DNA of 64,000 bases, from the NCBI GenBank assembly GCA_024803745.1, contig JANJXV010000013.1, positions 36,694,001 through 36,758,000 of the forward strand. The letters are read 5' to 3'. The position numbers were made by a program, and so were the translations under genes. This document shows positions 34,404 through 41,975 of this stretch, piece by piece (positions within the stretch are counted from its first letter, which is position 1; each line of letters begins with the position of its first letter). Source of the stretch: Megascapheus bottae (Eukaryota > Chordata > Mammalia > Rodentia > Geomyidae). Below the pieces are notes generated by a model that was given only the letters and a program-made list of their open reading frames with translations, made no database searches and had not been told where the DNA came from.

Positions 34404-37220
34404 CTAGAGCATTTGCTTTTCTTTTTTAATGATATAATAATCAAACATTTTTTTCTGAGACAAGTTCTCGGTATGTAGCTCAGCCTATCTTCATATTTAT
34501 GATCCTCTTAGCTCAGCCTCTGGACTGTTGGGATTATATGTGTGCCCCATTGTACCTGGTTAATAAATGAAGATAGTTATGGACAACAGTGTGATAATTC
34601 GACACATGTATATAACATGCCATGATCGAATCAGAGCAATTAACATTCCTACCATGCCTTTGTGTTGGAAGCCTCAGGAGCTCTTTCTTCTAGTTCTTTA
34701 TAAAATGTTAGGTTGTGAATAATTATCACCCTGCTATGCTATGAAACACCCAAACTTACTATTCCTGTGGAACTGCATTTTGCTGCCCATCTTTCAACCT
34801 CCCTCCTCATCCTTTCCCTCTCCTTCTTAGCCTATCATAGGAGTCACCATTCTCCCTCTGCTCTAGTGAGAGTGGACTTTTTGGTTTTCCTCTATGACTG
34901 AGGACAGGGAGCATCAGACTTGTTTTGTTGGAGAAGGCTATTAACCTCCAAGGTCTATCACTGTCATCGCCTTTCTGGGGATGAAAAGATGGCTATAACG
35001 AGTCATTTGCTAAACTAATCTGTGTTTCCATAGTCTACTGTGATCCTCTGTGCCCAGCTCTGGCCATTCAATGGCCTCTTTGTCAGCATGATTAAAATAT
35101 AACTTTGTTTGTCAAAAAATGGTACTCTTCTGGTTCCAAAGCCATCTTTCTTTATTATGAATGTTTATACTCTCATTTTATGTTAAGTTCAATCTTTTAG
35201 TGGCTCTCCATTTCTCTCAGAATAAAGTCCTTAAAAAGTCTTAGAAAATGTCGAACAGTGGAAGCTTCTACCAATTTGCCTCTTGATTAAACACATACTG
35301 ACCTCAGGGGTTTTGCGTTTAACTAACCTCATCTATAGGAGTCTCTTTCACAAGCTTTTTTGCATGGTCTGTGGCATAGGTCTCTGTTAGAGAGATCTTC
35401 TATGACCACCTTGTATTAAATCGCCAATTATCCCCTCTATATTTCTATGACTATTTATTTTACCTTGCATTATTTTTCTCCATAATATTTATTATGTTTT
35501 GTTTGGTTCCCTACCACATAGCCCAATAGTGCTAGATAGGCAGTAACTATTTAAAAATGTTGTTAGGGCATGAATAAATTAAACTACTATCATTTCTTTT
35601 TCCTCCTAAGCAGAGTCACCAGATATGAAAAAGGAGCAAGATCACCCCGCAAAATCCCACACCAAAAAGCACAGTAAGATCCACTTCCAAGTACCCATTG
35701 GCTCCTCTCTTCATGTTGGGCAGAACTAAATAACCTGGTTCCTAGGCAAAAATTGCTTTGCCTTCTGTCACTATTTCTTAACCTCTGACTGGGGTGGGGA
35801 AGGAAATTGAGGTCTCTTATTTTTCAGGCCACATAACTCTCTGTACAGTGGTTTCTCAAAGTGGGACACAGACACCCAGCTTACCAGCTAGTTCCTCCTC
35901 ATTTGTCATATTTGTCATCATTTGCCCAAAGATAAGAACCCTTGGTAAATGATAAGTTGCAGGCCAGAATTGTTCATATCCCTCTTTCTATGGCTGATCA
36001 TCCACTTTTGTGATTTCTTGTTCCAAGAAATAATTGCTTTTGCTGATGATTCAACACAGCTCTTTGGGAGCTGGTGGTCCTCCACCATAAAACCTTGTAA
36101 ATCTAGAAAAAAATATAGAACTGAGGAGGCCATAAACAGAAACTGAGAATGTAAAAGAGATAAAGGCCATAATAGGCAAGAGCTCACAGATTTGACGCCT
36201 TTGTCCTGATGTGGTACAAGTCATTCTATGACAGGGAATGAATGAAGCTTCTTGAGATGAATTTGTATGACACGGAACCACAAGTAGTCAAGTGAAACTT
36301 GGCTGCTGATGTCATTTCACTAGCTGCTTACTGGTCAAATGAGTGTCCCTTGATCTTTGTACTATCCACATATACCCCTAACCTTCCATGTAGTCTAGAA
36401 GATTCTGCAGCCATACTGATGTGCATTTGGCCACAGCAGAGTTGCTGGGTTGGAGATATGTCATTGGAGAAGGAACTAGATGACATTGACAAGAAGTCCA
36501 TACAATAGTAATTGATAATTAGGAGGAATTATTCCTGACTTAAAGACTGAGTCATACCTCTGGGTCTCAGCCTTGCCAATAGTTGGCTGATGAAGTTACT
36601 TAAATTCTCCATACCTCAATGTCCTCATCTGTAAAACTAAAAAAAGTACAAACTATTCATTCTCAACTGCTTTGTAAAAGAAATCATCTGGTATTTGGCA
36701 ATTCTGCCATCCCTCTTCCTGGGGAATAGAGAAAATTGGGTAGCTCAATTAAATATATCTTGTTGTTCCCTTTGTCCTTTCTTTGTAGTGACTTAGTCAT
36801 TAATCAGCCCATTTTTTTCTGCTTCTCATCAGACCCAAGAGGGACACATTTATGGGAGTTCATCCGTGACATTCTCCTGAACCCCGACAAAAATCCAGGA
36901 CTCATTAAGTGGGAAGACCGCTCCGAGGGTGTCTTCAGGTTCTTGAAGTCAGAGGCAGTGGCTCAACTGTGGGGGAAGAAGAAAAACAACAGTAGCATGA
37001 CCTATGAGAAACTCAGCCGGGCCATGAGGTGAGCAGGGTTTTATGGTCTCCCCACATGGCCAGGCCTCACACCGGCTGTGTATCTGAACGTCCACCTTAT
37101 GGAAATTTCCTTTGTTGCAGATATTACTACAAACGTGAAATCCTGGAACGTGTAGATGGACGGCGACTGGTATATAAGTTTGGGAAGAATGCTCGCGGGT
37201 GGAGAGAAAATGAAAATTGA
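18856..37220 (+). CDS. EHF: EHF (ESE-3) ETS transcription factor, whole coding interval (8 exons, spliced)
   Basis: The joined coding exons are 18856-18952, 23176-23421, 26196-26258, 29442-29510, 29625-29693, 35611-35673, 36833-37028 and 37121-37220. They total 903 nt, or 300 residues plus TGA. The protein starts [16 protein letters not shown] and ends GWRENEN, as in the ESE/EHF subfamily. A Pointed domain covers about residues 29-115 ([20 protein letters not shown] is its core). A variable linker covers 116-202. The ETS winged helix covers about 205-290, with [10 protein letters not shown] in helix 1 and [13 protein letters not shown] in the recognition helix; R265 and R268 are the expected GGAA-contacting arginines. 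Family knowledge: EHF is a nuclear, epithelium-restricted regulator that binds GGAA/T sites. All introns are GT-AG; introns 2-7 are phase 1 and the last is phase 2. No disabling change is seen. ELF3 and ELF5 are the nearest paralogues, but the linker and N-terminus fit EHF best. Confidence 0.97.
19115..19180 (-). repeat. ID-like SINE remnant, antisense
   Basis: GCTTTGCATATGCTACCACT and GAGCTCTACCCTCATCC resemble an inverted ID monomer. Confidence 0.4.
19303..19498 (-). mobile_element. IDL-Geo dimeric SINE, antisense, in EHF intron 2, with TSD
   Basis: The body is 19321-19489. GCCAGTCCTGGGCTTGAGCT is followed by CTTTCTCAAGGCTAGAGCTG and CTCTACCACTAGGCCAAACT. The direct repeat CCTGTTGAA is at 19303-19311 and 19490-19498. 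It has a small internal deletion in the Geo half. Confidence 0.9.
19545..19632 (+). repeat. ID-like SINE monomer, sense (old)
   Basis: GGGCTATAGCTCAGTAGTAG, GGTGCTTGTTTGGCAGGTGA and TTCAGTCCCAG follow the tRNA-Ala-derived ID layout. Confidence 0.6.
20843..20950 (+). repeat. 28-bp minisatellite, four units
   Basis: The unit reads CTTAATGTATGTCCTATGTA then TGTCAAAT. Copies start at 20843, 20871, 20898 and 20926; the second lacks one G and the fourth is partial. It lies in EHF intron 2. Confidence 0.95.
20951..23175. other. EHF intron 2, remainder
   Basis: Apart from a MER5-type relic at about 21285-21440, no repeat or exon was recognised. The stretch ends at the acceptor of the Pointed-domain exon. 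Confidence 0.5.
21285..21440 (-). repeat. MER5A-like DNA-transposon relic, antisense
   Basis: CAGAATCCCAGTGATGCTGT, CTGATCTGCATCAGAGCTTT and AAGTTTGAGAAAGTACTGAT give the MER5A pattern. Confidence 0.55.
23176..23421 (+). CDS. EHF: EHF Pointed-domain exon (residues 33-114)
   Basis: The acceptor is TTTTGCAG and the donor is GTGAGA. The exon is 246 nt and frame-neutral (phase 1 to phase 1). It encodes almost the whole Pointed/SAM-like domain: [16 protein letters not shown] at the start, a middle segment [17 protein letters not shown], and [20 protein letters not shown] towards the end. Pointed domains act in protein contacts and regulation rather than DNA binding. Skipping this exon would remove the domain without shifting the frame. 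Confidence 0.96.
23771..23976 (-). mobile_element. IDL-Geo dimeric SINE, antisense, in EHF intron 3, with TSD
   Basis: The body is 23788-23969, from GCCATTCTGGGCTTGAGCTC to CTCTACCACTAGGCCAAACT. The short direct repeat ATTCAAT flanks it at 23771-23777 and 23970-23976. Confidence 0.88.
23985..24290 (-). repeat. B1-like and ID-like SINE remnants, antisense
   Basis: About 23985-24095 has inverted B1 motifs (GTATAGCTCAGACTGGCTTC). About 24200-24290 has an inverted ID-like piece ending in AATCTCCAACCCCAG. Confidence 0.55.
24308..24555 (+). repeat. Polypurine tract: (GAAA)n, then (GGGA)/(GGAA)n
   Basis: Nearly 250 nt of almost only A and G on the + strand in EHF intron 3. About 20 GAAA units are followed by mixed GGGA and a run of about 13 GGAA units. 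Confidence 0.97.
24560..25394. other. EHF intron 3, no feature recognised
   Basis: Unique-looking intronic sequence. Confidence 0.45.
25395..25925 (+). repeat. MIR-type relics
   Basis: CATCCATTTTACAGATGGAA at about 25475 and TGTACAGATGAGGACACCGA at about 25863 are the conserved MIR 3' motif in two separate fragments. Confidence 0.55.
26196..26258 (+). CDS. EHF: EHF linker exon (residues 115-135)
   Basis: A 63-nt exon with acceptor CACAG and donor GTGAGC. It encodes [20 protein letters not shown] plus T, and is frame-neutral. It holds a VKAE tetrapeptide (residues 130-133) that fits the psi-K-x-E sumoylation consensus. It lies between a long polypurine tract in the upstream intron and a (GA)n tract in the downstream intron. 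Confidence 0.94.
26600..26678 (+). repeat. (GA)n microsatellite in EHF intron 4
   Basis: About 38 GA units on the sense strand, about 340 nt downstream of a 63-nt EHF exon. Confidence 0.97.
26820..26935 (-). repeat. Old L1 3' UTR fragment, antisense
   Basis: TACAAAGGGGTTTCAATTCA followed by a C-rich CTTCACCCCGTCCACTTTCC block resembles inverted L1 tails in this window. Confidence 0.45.
26936..28272. other. EHF intron 4, no feature recognised
   Basis: Unique-looking intronic sequence without a supported exon. Confidence 0.45.
28273..28430 (-). mobile_element. Partial Geo-type SINE, antisense, in EHF intron 4
   Basis: GAGGCTTGAACGCTGGGCCT, CAGCTCAAGGCAAGCGCTCT and ACTTGAGTCACAGCATCACT make an inverted Geo monomer; the left half is mostly lost. 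Confidence 0.7.
28505..28645 (-). mobile_element. L1 3' UTR fragment, antisense, in EHF intron 4
   Basis: AGAGGGGTTACATTTATATT, GGGTGCATTACTTCTCACGT and GATATCCCTTCTTACATTTT match the L1 3' UTR seen intact at 30776 and 47945. Confidence 0.75.
29144..29345 (-). mobile_element. B1-Geo chimeric SINE, antisense, in EHF intron 4
   Basis: Ends about 95 nt upstream of an EHF acceptor. GGGCTTGAACTCTGGGCCTG, GATTAATTGGAGATAAGAGT and TGAGTAGCTAAGATTATAGT appear inverted. Its T-rich tail faces the upstream exon. Confidence 0.88.
29442..29510 (+). CDS. EHF: EHF linker exon (residues 136-158)
   Basis: A 69-nt exon with acceptor CCTTGTAG and donor GTAACT. The donor is somewhat weak: position +5 is C rather than G. 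It encodes [20 protein letters not shown] followed by STV, part of the acidic/tyrosine-rich linker. It is separated from the next exon by an intron of only 114 nt. Confidence 0.95.
29625..29693 (+). CDS. EHF: EHF linker exon (residues 159-181)
   Basis: A 69-nt exon with acceptor GCTACAG and a strong donor GTAAGT. It encodes [20 protein letters not shown] followed by LPM. It is frame-neutral. A known human EHF isoform is shorter by 23 residues, the length of this exon or the preceding one (from memory). The downstream intron (29694-35610) is the largest intron of the coding interval. Confidence 0.95.
30760..31592 (-). mobile_element. Young 5'-truncated L1, antisense, in EHF intron 6, with perfect 16-bp TSD
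   Basis: The body is 30776-31576. It is flanked by identical CTCAGTGTCACTTTCT at 30760-30775 and 31577-31592. From its own 5' end it holds the last 125-130 codons of ORF2 without a stop, then the 3' UTR with an inverted C-rich block, then an A tail (T-run near 30773-30784). Confidence 0.95.
31182..31576 (-). pseudogene. L1 ORF2 C-terminal fragment
   Basis: The reading frame carries typical L1 ORF2 C-terminal motifs: [38 protein letters not shown] and [16 protein letters not shown], ending at a stop at 31182-31184. The endonuclease and reverse-transcriptase domains are absent because the copy is 5' truncated, so it cannot be autonomous. Confidence 0.93.
31593..33974. other. EHF intron 6, no clear feature
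   Basis: Unique-looking sequence. A T8-G8 junction occurs at 33733-33748. A MIR-like CTGGGTTCTTCTGAATTCAA lies near 33223. Confidence 0.4.
33975..34045 (+). repeat. MIR 3'-end relic
   Basis: CATGAAAAGTGCTTAGGAGT and GCTGGGCACATGGTATGTCC match the MIR end. Confidence 0.5.
34352..34402 (+). repeat. (CA)n microsatellite in EHF intron 6
   Basis: About 25 CA units without interruption. Confidence 0.97.
34447..34563 (-). repeat. B1-like SINE monomer, antisense
   Basis: GAGACAAGTTCTCGGTATGT and CTCAGCCTCTGGACTGTTGG give an inverted 7SL/B1-like monomer. Confidence 0.65.
34565..34880 (-). repeat. Old L1 3' UTR, antisense
   Basis: ATTCGACACATGTATATAAC, GATCGAATCAGAGCAATTAA and TTCTTTATAAAATGTTAGGT match the L1M-type 3' end; a parallel copy starts at 53461. 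Confidence 0.65.
35180..35560 (+). repeat. L2 LINE relic in EHF intron 6
   Basis: TGGCTCTCCATTTCTCTCAG, TCTTCTATGACCACCTTG, CTATTTATTTTACCTTGCAT and TTTATTATGTTTTGTTTGG occur in L2 3'-end order. It ends about 50 nt before the EHF acceptor. Confidence 0.6.
35608..35613 (+). promoter_or_regulatory. EHF: Tandem splice acceptor (NAGNAG) in EHF
   Basis: The sequence CTCCTAAGCAGAGTC holds two AGs three bases apart after a pyrimidine-rich tract. The two choices differ by one alanine (residue 182) and keep the frame. Confidence 0.75.
35611..35673 (+). CDS. EHF: EHF linker exon (residues 182-202) with tandem acceptor
   Basis: A 63-nt exon with donor GTAAGA. The acceptor is a tandem AAGCAG (35608-35613). 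Use of the first AG gives [10 protein letters not shown]; use of the second drops only the alanine. The longer form is used here because it matches EHF as I know it and gives the standard 300-residue length. The exon ends with the basic HTKKH segment leading into the ETS domain, and carries MKKE (187-190), a possible sumoylation motif. Confidence 0.93.
36545..36665 (+). repeat. MIR SINE relic in EHF intron 7
   Basis: GAAGTTACTTAAATTCTCCA, TACCTCAATGTCCTCATCTG and TAAAACTAAAAAAAGTAC follow the MIR consensus. Confidence 0.7.
36833..37028 (+). CDS. EHF: EHF ETS-domain exon A (residues 203-267)
   Basis: A 196-nt exon with acceptor CATCAG and donor GTGAGC. It encodes most of the ETS domain: [20 protein letters not shown], then [29 protein letters not shown] and the first part of the recognition helix [11 protein letters not shown]268 is split across the junction (phase 2). 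These residues are nearly invariant in EHF-type ETS domains. Confidence 0.97.
37121..37220 (+). CDS. EHF: EHF ETS-domain exon B and stop (residues 268-300)
   Basis: The acceptor is TTTGTTGCAG after a 92-nt intron. It encodes [20 protein letters not shown] and [13 protein letters not shown], then TGA at 37218-37220. It completes the recognition helix and the beta-sheet of the winged helix. The exon continues into the 3' UTR. Confidence 0.97.
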
Positions 37221-38044
37221 ATCTGCTACCCTTGGAACACAGACCAAAAGTAGACATCAAATGAATATACCTACCAAGGAAGAACTCTGGGACATAAATA
37301 TTTTAAAGACTGCTTTTCTCTGATATTTATGTGCCATGAGGGGGGGGATCTACTTCTAACGGGAAGAAGGAACACTACAGTTGATAAAAGAAATTATTTT
37401 GTTACTTTAAAGTATGTCCTGTACACAGAACACATGTACACAGTTTTCTGTGAGATATGACGCTGTATGTGGTTGTGATTTATATTTGCCTCTTGTGAAG
37501 CTCAAGAATAACAGGACTTGTAGCCCTGTGCTTCTTGCTAAGAGAGAGAAAAAGGAAATCAGAGGGCATTAAAATATTTTCCTATGCACAGAGAGTTAGA
37601 TAAAGTGGATGGGTCCTCTGCATTTAGCAACCATAACAATGTCCTTGGCAAGAGAGCTGGATATGGTTGCTATGGTGAGATCCAGGGTCAAGATGGGTGA
37701 GATCCACAGAAAGGGTGCTATAAATTTTAACATAACTTTTGGAGCCAGTGAGTAGAGAATGGGAACTTCCAAAATCCAGGGTGGGCTGAAAGATGCTAAT
37801 CAGTGAGAAGAATAATGGTGTCTGTATGGGTAAGGGACTTAAGCTCATTCAGGAGTGATTTGCCTATTTCCCCTTCCACTTGGATGATTGCTAAACAACA
37901 ACAACAACAACTACAAAAACTTCAGTTGCCACATCTGCTCACTTCTAGTTATTTAAGAGAGAATCCAGCCTTGATTATTTTTATTCCAACTGTTCAAAAG
38001 TAAGAGGACTTGGTCAATGGTTGACAATTTGCTTTCATATCTCT

Positions 38045-38265
38045 GTAGTTCAAGATTTCTCAACTGGTACAACTGACATTTTGGGCTGGGAATCTTTGTG
38101 TTGAGGAGTGCACTGTGTACTATAAGATGCACAGCAGTGCCCTTGACCTCCACTGATGAAATATCTACAGCACTTCCCCACCATAGCAATCAAATACATT
38201 CCTAGACATCACCCATCTATCTCTTAAGGGACAAAACTGCCGTTGATTGAGAACTGATGATTTAT
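38045..38265 (+). repeat. Ancient hAT-like MER-type DNA transposon relic
   Basis: Starts with TTCTCAACTGGTAC and ends with GTTGATTGAGAACTGATG, a terminal inverted pair. In between are TGACATTTTGGGCTGGGAAT and CCTTGACCTCCACTGATGAA, as in a common mammalian MER-type element whose exact name I cannot assign. Confidence 0.6.
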
Positions 38266-38279
38266 CTAGTCCAGATGAA

Positions 38280-38285
38280 AATAAA
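38280..38285 (+). terminator. Candidate proximal poly(A) signal for EHF
   Basis: An exact AATAAA hexamer lies about 1.06 kb after the EHF stop codon. An A-rich genomic stretch follows, so A-run priming could imitate a transcript end here. Confidence 0.35.
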
Positions 38286-38557
38286 TGGTGATGTTGTCTC
38301 AGAGCAAAAAAAAAAGAAAAGAAAATGGAAAAACGTTGTCAGATCTTTTAGATTGTAGAGTAAAGCAAAAGACCTTGAAGTCAGTCCACTAAGGACAGTG
38401 GCTTGAACCATCTAGAGGAACTTATGTTTTCAGAACCCCCGATGATAACTAAAGTCAGATAATTTAAGCATAGCAATACGTCAAGAACAACTACAACAGA
38501 AGACATTAGGACCTTAATGTATGAAAGATTTTATTGCAGAGGGAAATGCTAGAGAAG

Positions 38558-38560
<3 letters not shown>

Positions 38561-38613
<53 letters not shown>
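38561..38613 (+). repeat. (GT)n microsatellite
   Basis: About 25 GT units downstream of EHF. Confidence 0.97.
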
Positions 38614-38616
<3 letters not shown>

Positions 38617-39374
38617 TCTGTGAAGCATTGACACGCAGCTGCCAGTTCTCTCTAGGACCATCCTTCCCTAGGTCGACCTGTTTGTTGTTCAAAATGTCTA
38701 GATCTTTCTCTGAATTCACATTCCCTCAGACTTCTTGCAGTTGGTCTTTGACTCCTCCTCTGCCCTTCCTTTTCAGGGAAGAGCAATCCTTGCTAGGACT
38801 AGGTGTGTCTAGAACAACTTAGCAGATAAGCAATCGAAGGTGATGGTTTCTTGGCCCCCAGCACCTGTTTCAATAGTCTGGAGTATTAGATTCCCAGTGT
38901 ATCTGTCCGTTGTCTTGGCTACACTTGGCTGTGTTTTCTGTGTGGTGTTCATGGTTTAGAGAATGGAGGATAACTGGGCCTTACCAAGGCAAGGTATGCA
39001 CAGAACACCTCCGCCTACAGTGCTGAAACAGAGAGCTGAGTCCTACAGAAAAGCCCTCCCACACCTTTATGTATGAAGATACAACTTCCCACTTGAGAAG
39101 CTCAGAGCAGTCTACCTGACCACCTTGAACCCTTCTAAATATTCAGGCTCAGATTCTTATTTGGGTATTTAATGGGAACCTAAATTAGGGAATGATCTGC
39201 TAAGGCTTCCCCAGACTCAGACCATTTGAGGCTCCTGTCTTGATAAAAACTGGGAGCAAGACTTTGGGTCTCAGGAACATGTCCCACAGCTTCTTGCATC
39301 ATGCCACCAAGCCGGACAGACCCAGTGGATGACTTTTCTTTTAACTTCACTGATCCTTTCTTCACCTTCTTGTC
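38614..39374. other. EHF downstream / possible distal 3' UTR, no feature recognised
   Basis: Unique-looking sequence. Any role as transcribed 3' UTR is untested. Confidence 0.4.
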
Positions 39375-39490
39375 TTGCTAGACTATAAGTTCTTTGAGGA
39401 CAAGAATCAGATCTTACCCATATTGTGTGCCTGGCATGCCACAAGTACCCAACAAATACTTGTTGAATTCATGTATGAGTATCTTCTGGA
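39375..39490 (+). repeat. L2 3'-end relic
   Basis: GCTAGACTATAAGTTCTTTG, AGGACAAGAATCAGATCTTA, GTGCCTGGCATGCCACAAGT and AACAAATACTTGTTGAATTC match the L2 tail closely. Confidence 0.85.
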
Positions 39491-40017
39491 ATGAGAGGCC
39501 ATGTACATAAATAAGACGAATCATTTCTTTACTGGAATAATTGGACATTCAAATCTCCAAGGACATATTATCTGCTATGAACATTTTACTGTGAGACTAT
39601 TTTGCTTTCCTACTTGTGCTGAAAGGAAAGACAGGCTGTTTGGTTCCACAAGTTACTGTATGCTGGATGAGAACTTGTGTCCTTACTTGCAACTGTGAGA
39701 CTCACCTGGTACAAAATGCCAGTAATGAATCCTTGACTTACTTTAACCAATGAAGCGTGTGAATGTTTGTATGATGTCAATAATATGATGCTATTTAAGC
39801 ACAAACTTGTTCTAAGTTTTAGTCTTTGGGGTAGGTTTGCATTTTCAATTTTTCTTTTTGAAAAATAGGGAGGGATTTTTTTGATAAGGTTAGTCTAGCA
39901 TGTTTGATTTTAGTTTTGCAAGTGTGTTATTTTTCAGATATATAAAATGTAAGAAAAGGTAAAACCATAAGAGAAAAATAATTGTTTGTCTGTGGTTTCA
40001 AATAGCATTTGTCAACC

Positions 40018-40262
40018 AGATGTAGTTGGCTGATCCCTGTAATCCTAGCTTCACAAGAGGCTGAAGTCTGAGGATCATGGTTCAAAGCCAGCCCTGGGCA
40101 GAAAGGTTCCTAATCTCCAAATAACCAGCAGTATGCCAGAAGAAGAGATGTGACTGAACAGGTAGACAATACCAGCCTTGAGTAGGAAGCTAAGGGAGAG
40201 AACATTAGTTCTGAGTTCAAGCCCAAGTACTAGCACACATATGCAAAATTTTTAAAAAAAAG
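40018..40262 (+). mobile_element. B1-Geo chimeric SINE, sense
   Basis: The head reads TGTAGTTGGCTGATCCCTGT, AATCCTAGCTTCACAAGAGG and GATCATGGTTCAAAGCCAGC. The Geo half contains TTCTGAGTTCAAGCCCAAGT and an A tail. This orientation would be sense in a long EHF 3' UTR. Confidence 0.8.
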
Positions 40263-41584
40263 AAGTAAAAATAACATTTGTTGAGGCCTGCTGCATACAT
40301 AGCAGAGAAATAGCTTCACAAGCAGTTTGTATGGTTGAATGGGTATTAATGTACAGATTATAGGTCCTCACAGCATAGCCCATGCCAGAGCTGAGTTACC
40401 CTCACTTTGGGTTCTCAGTATTTAGTGTCAGGAAAAAGAGATAGACCACCACGAAAAAAGAAACAAAACAAAACCTGTTTGAACTATATCTTACAAACCT
40501 CTGAAATGTGTAGGCTCCCACAAGTTTCAGTCAATGGGTAGTCATCTTTTTGTAGCTATCTTGGTAATATTTACTTTTCTGGCTTCTAGGTTGACAAGTT
40601 ATAGGTAACGATCTCACTGCCATTGTTGCTTTTAAAAAAATCAGCCATCTTTCCCTGACACTATATCAAATTCAAACTGAGCATTTCTGTTTCATGAAAG
40701 GATGAGATGGTTCAAAATGTAGGGATTTTTTTTTGTTTGATTGATTGGACCCAGAAAACACTAATAAAACCACAGAGACCAACTTGTAAATATGTGTTTC
40801 CTTCTTCAACAAAGATTTTCTGTTTTCATCCCAAACTAGAAATGCAATTAACCTCCACCATCCAGGGAGAGCCTTCTTTCTCAGAGGGACAAGCAAGTTC
40901 AAAGTCTGGAGGTGGATATGTCGTTATCCTGTTCAAAGGAAGCATGGAAGTCTGTTAACCACTCTAGACAATTAATACTAGAATGGATGAAAGAGAAGAA
41001 GAGCTTGTAGAGGCTCTAGTTTCACCTTTGCATGAAGATTGAGGGGCTTACAAGGGTGAGAAATTTTACCTTTTTTTCCCCAAGGGCCACTTGGATATTT
41101 ATAACATCATTAATATGCCTTACCATATTATCAGTACCATAGATGGGCTATGGACCGCTGGTGAGAAGCAGCATGTCTGGCCAGTCATGTACCAAATTAT
41201 TGCATGAGCCTTATGTTGCCTGCTGGCCAGATGTTCCCATCCCTGCAAGGAATGACATCATCCAACTTCTGGTTTAAAATGATCCTCTGGCTGCTGTGTT
41301 GAAAATGGATTATAGAAAGGATTCAAAGCTAAGTGGACAGCTCTAGTAAATGATGAGCAGAAATCACCCTGGTTCCTGAGACAACACTTGAAAGAAATGC
41401 TTCCAGATAGTCCATGACACATTTTTACCTGGGCCAAGGAAGTCTGTCACGTAGTCACTTCACTTTAAACACTACTACTACTCTACTATTATATTAGTAT
41501 ATTAGTGTGTATGTGTATATATATATACACACACATATTACTGTTAGCATGCTAGTAGTAGTCATAGTAGTTGTAACAGCTAAT
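40263..41584. other. Downstream sequence, no feature recognised
   Basis: A TA/TG-rich patch near 41505-41538. No exon was recognised. Confidence 0.4.
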
Positions 41585-41705
41585 GATTCAAGGAAGATTC
41601 ATTTGACTTAATACAGTGTGATAGGTTCTTTACATGCACCCTTTTACTTAATCCTTATGCAAGACTATACTCAGGTTAGCCCTAGTAACTCTAATTCCTC
41701 AGAAT
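41585..41705 (+). repeat. MIR-type relic
   Basis: TAGGTTCTTTACATGCACCC and TTTTACTTAATCCTTATGCA match the MIR core. Confidence 0.5.
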
Positions 41706-41975
41706 GCAATGCCATGTACACAGACACACGTGCATACATACATACATAGTTCCATAGTTAAATATGTTGAAGAACCATGTGCATCCTGAATCCAGAGGGA
41801 CAGGGAAGGGTGCCCCCTCTCTCCAGCTTGCTTGTTGATGAATCTTTTGCATCAGAGAACTCGTGAAATTGAGTCACTTCAGAACCCAGAGAGGTTGCCA
41901 TTATTAATGATGGCATTTCAGGTATGTCAAGGGGAGTATTTTCATTCTTGGGCCAAATAAGTGTGTGGATATTGG

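Larger units (their letters stand above)
37221..38306 (+). other. EHF: EHF 3' UTR, proximal part (3' end not certain)
   Basis: This is the sequence directly after the EHF stop codon. A canonical AATAAA at 38280-38285 is a candidate proximal poly(A) signal, followed about 20 nt later by a genomic A-run. The segment includes an ancient DNA-transposon relic at about 38045-38265. The true 3' end may be farther on; a second AATAAA lies at 43252-43257. Confidence 0.5.

Noticed and set aside
36736..36832. Open frame extending EHF ETS exon upstream with its own ATG
   Set aside because: The part before 36833 is intronic read-through. A clear acceptor (TTCTCATCAG) defines the exon start.
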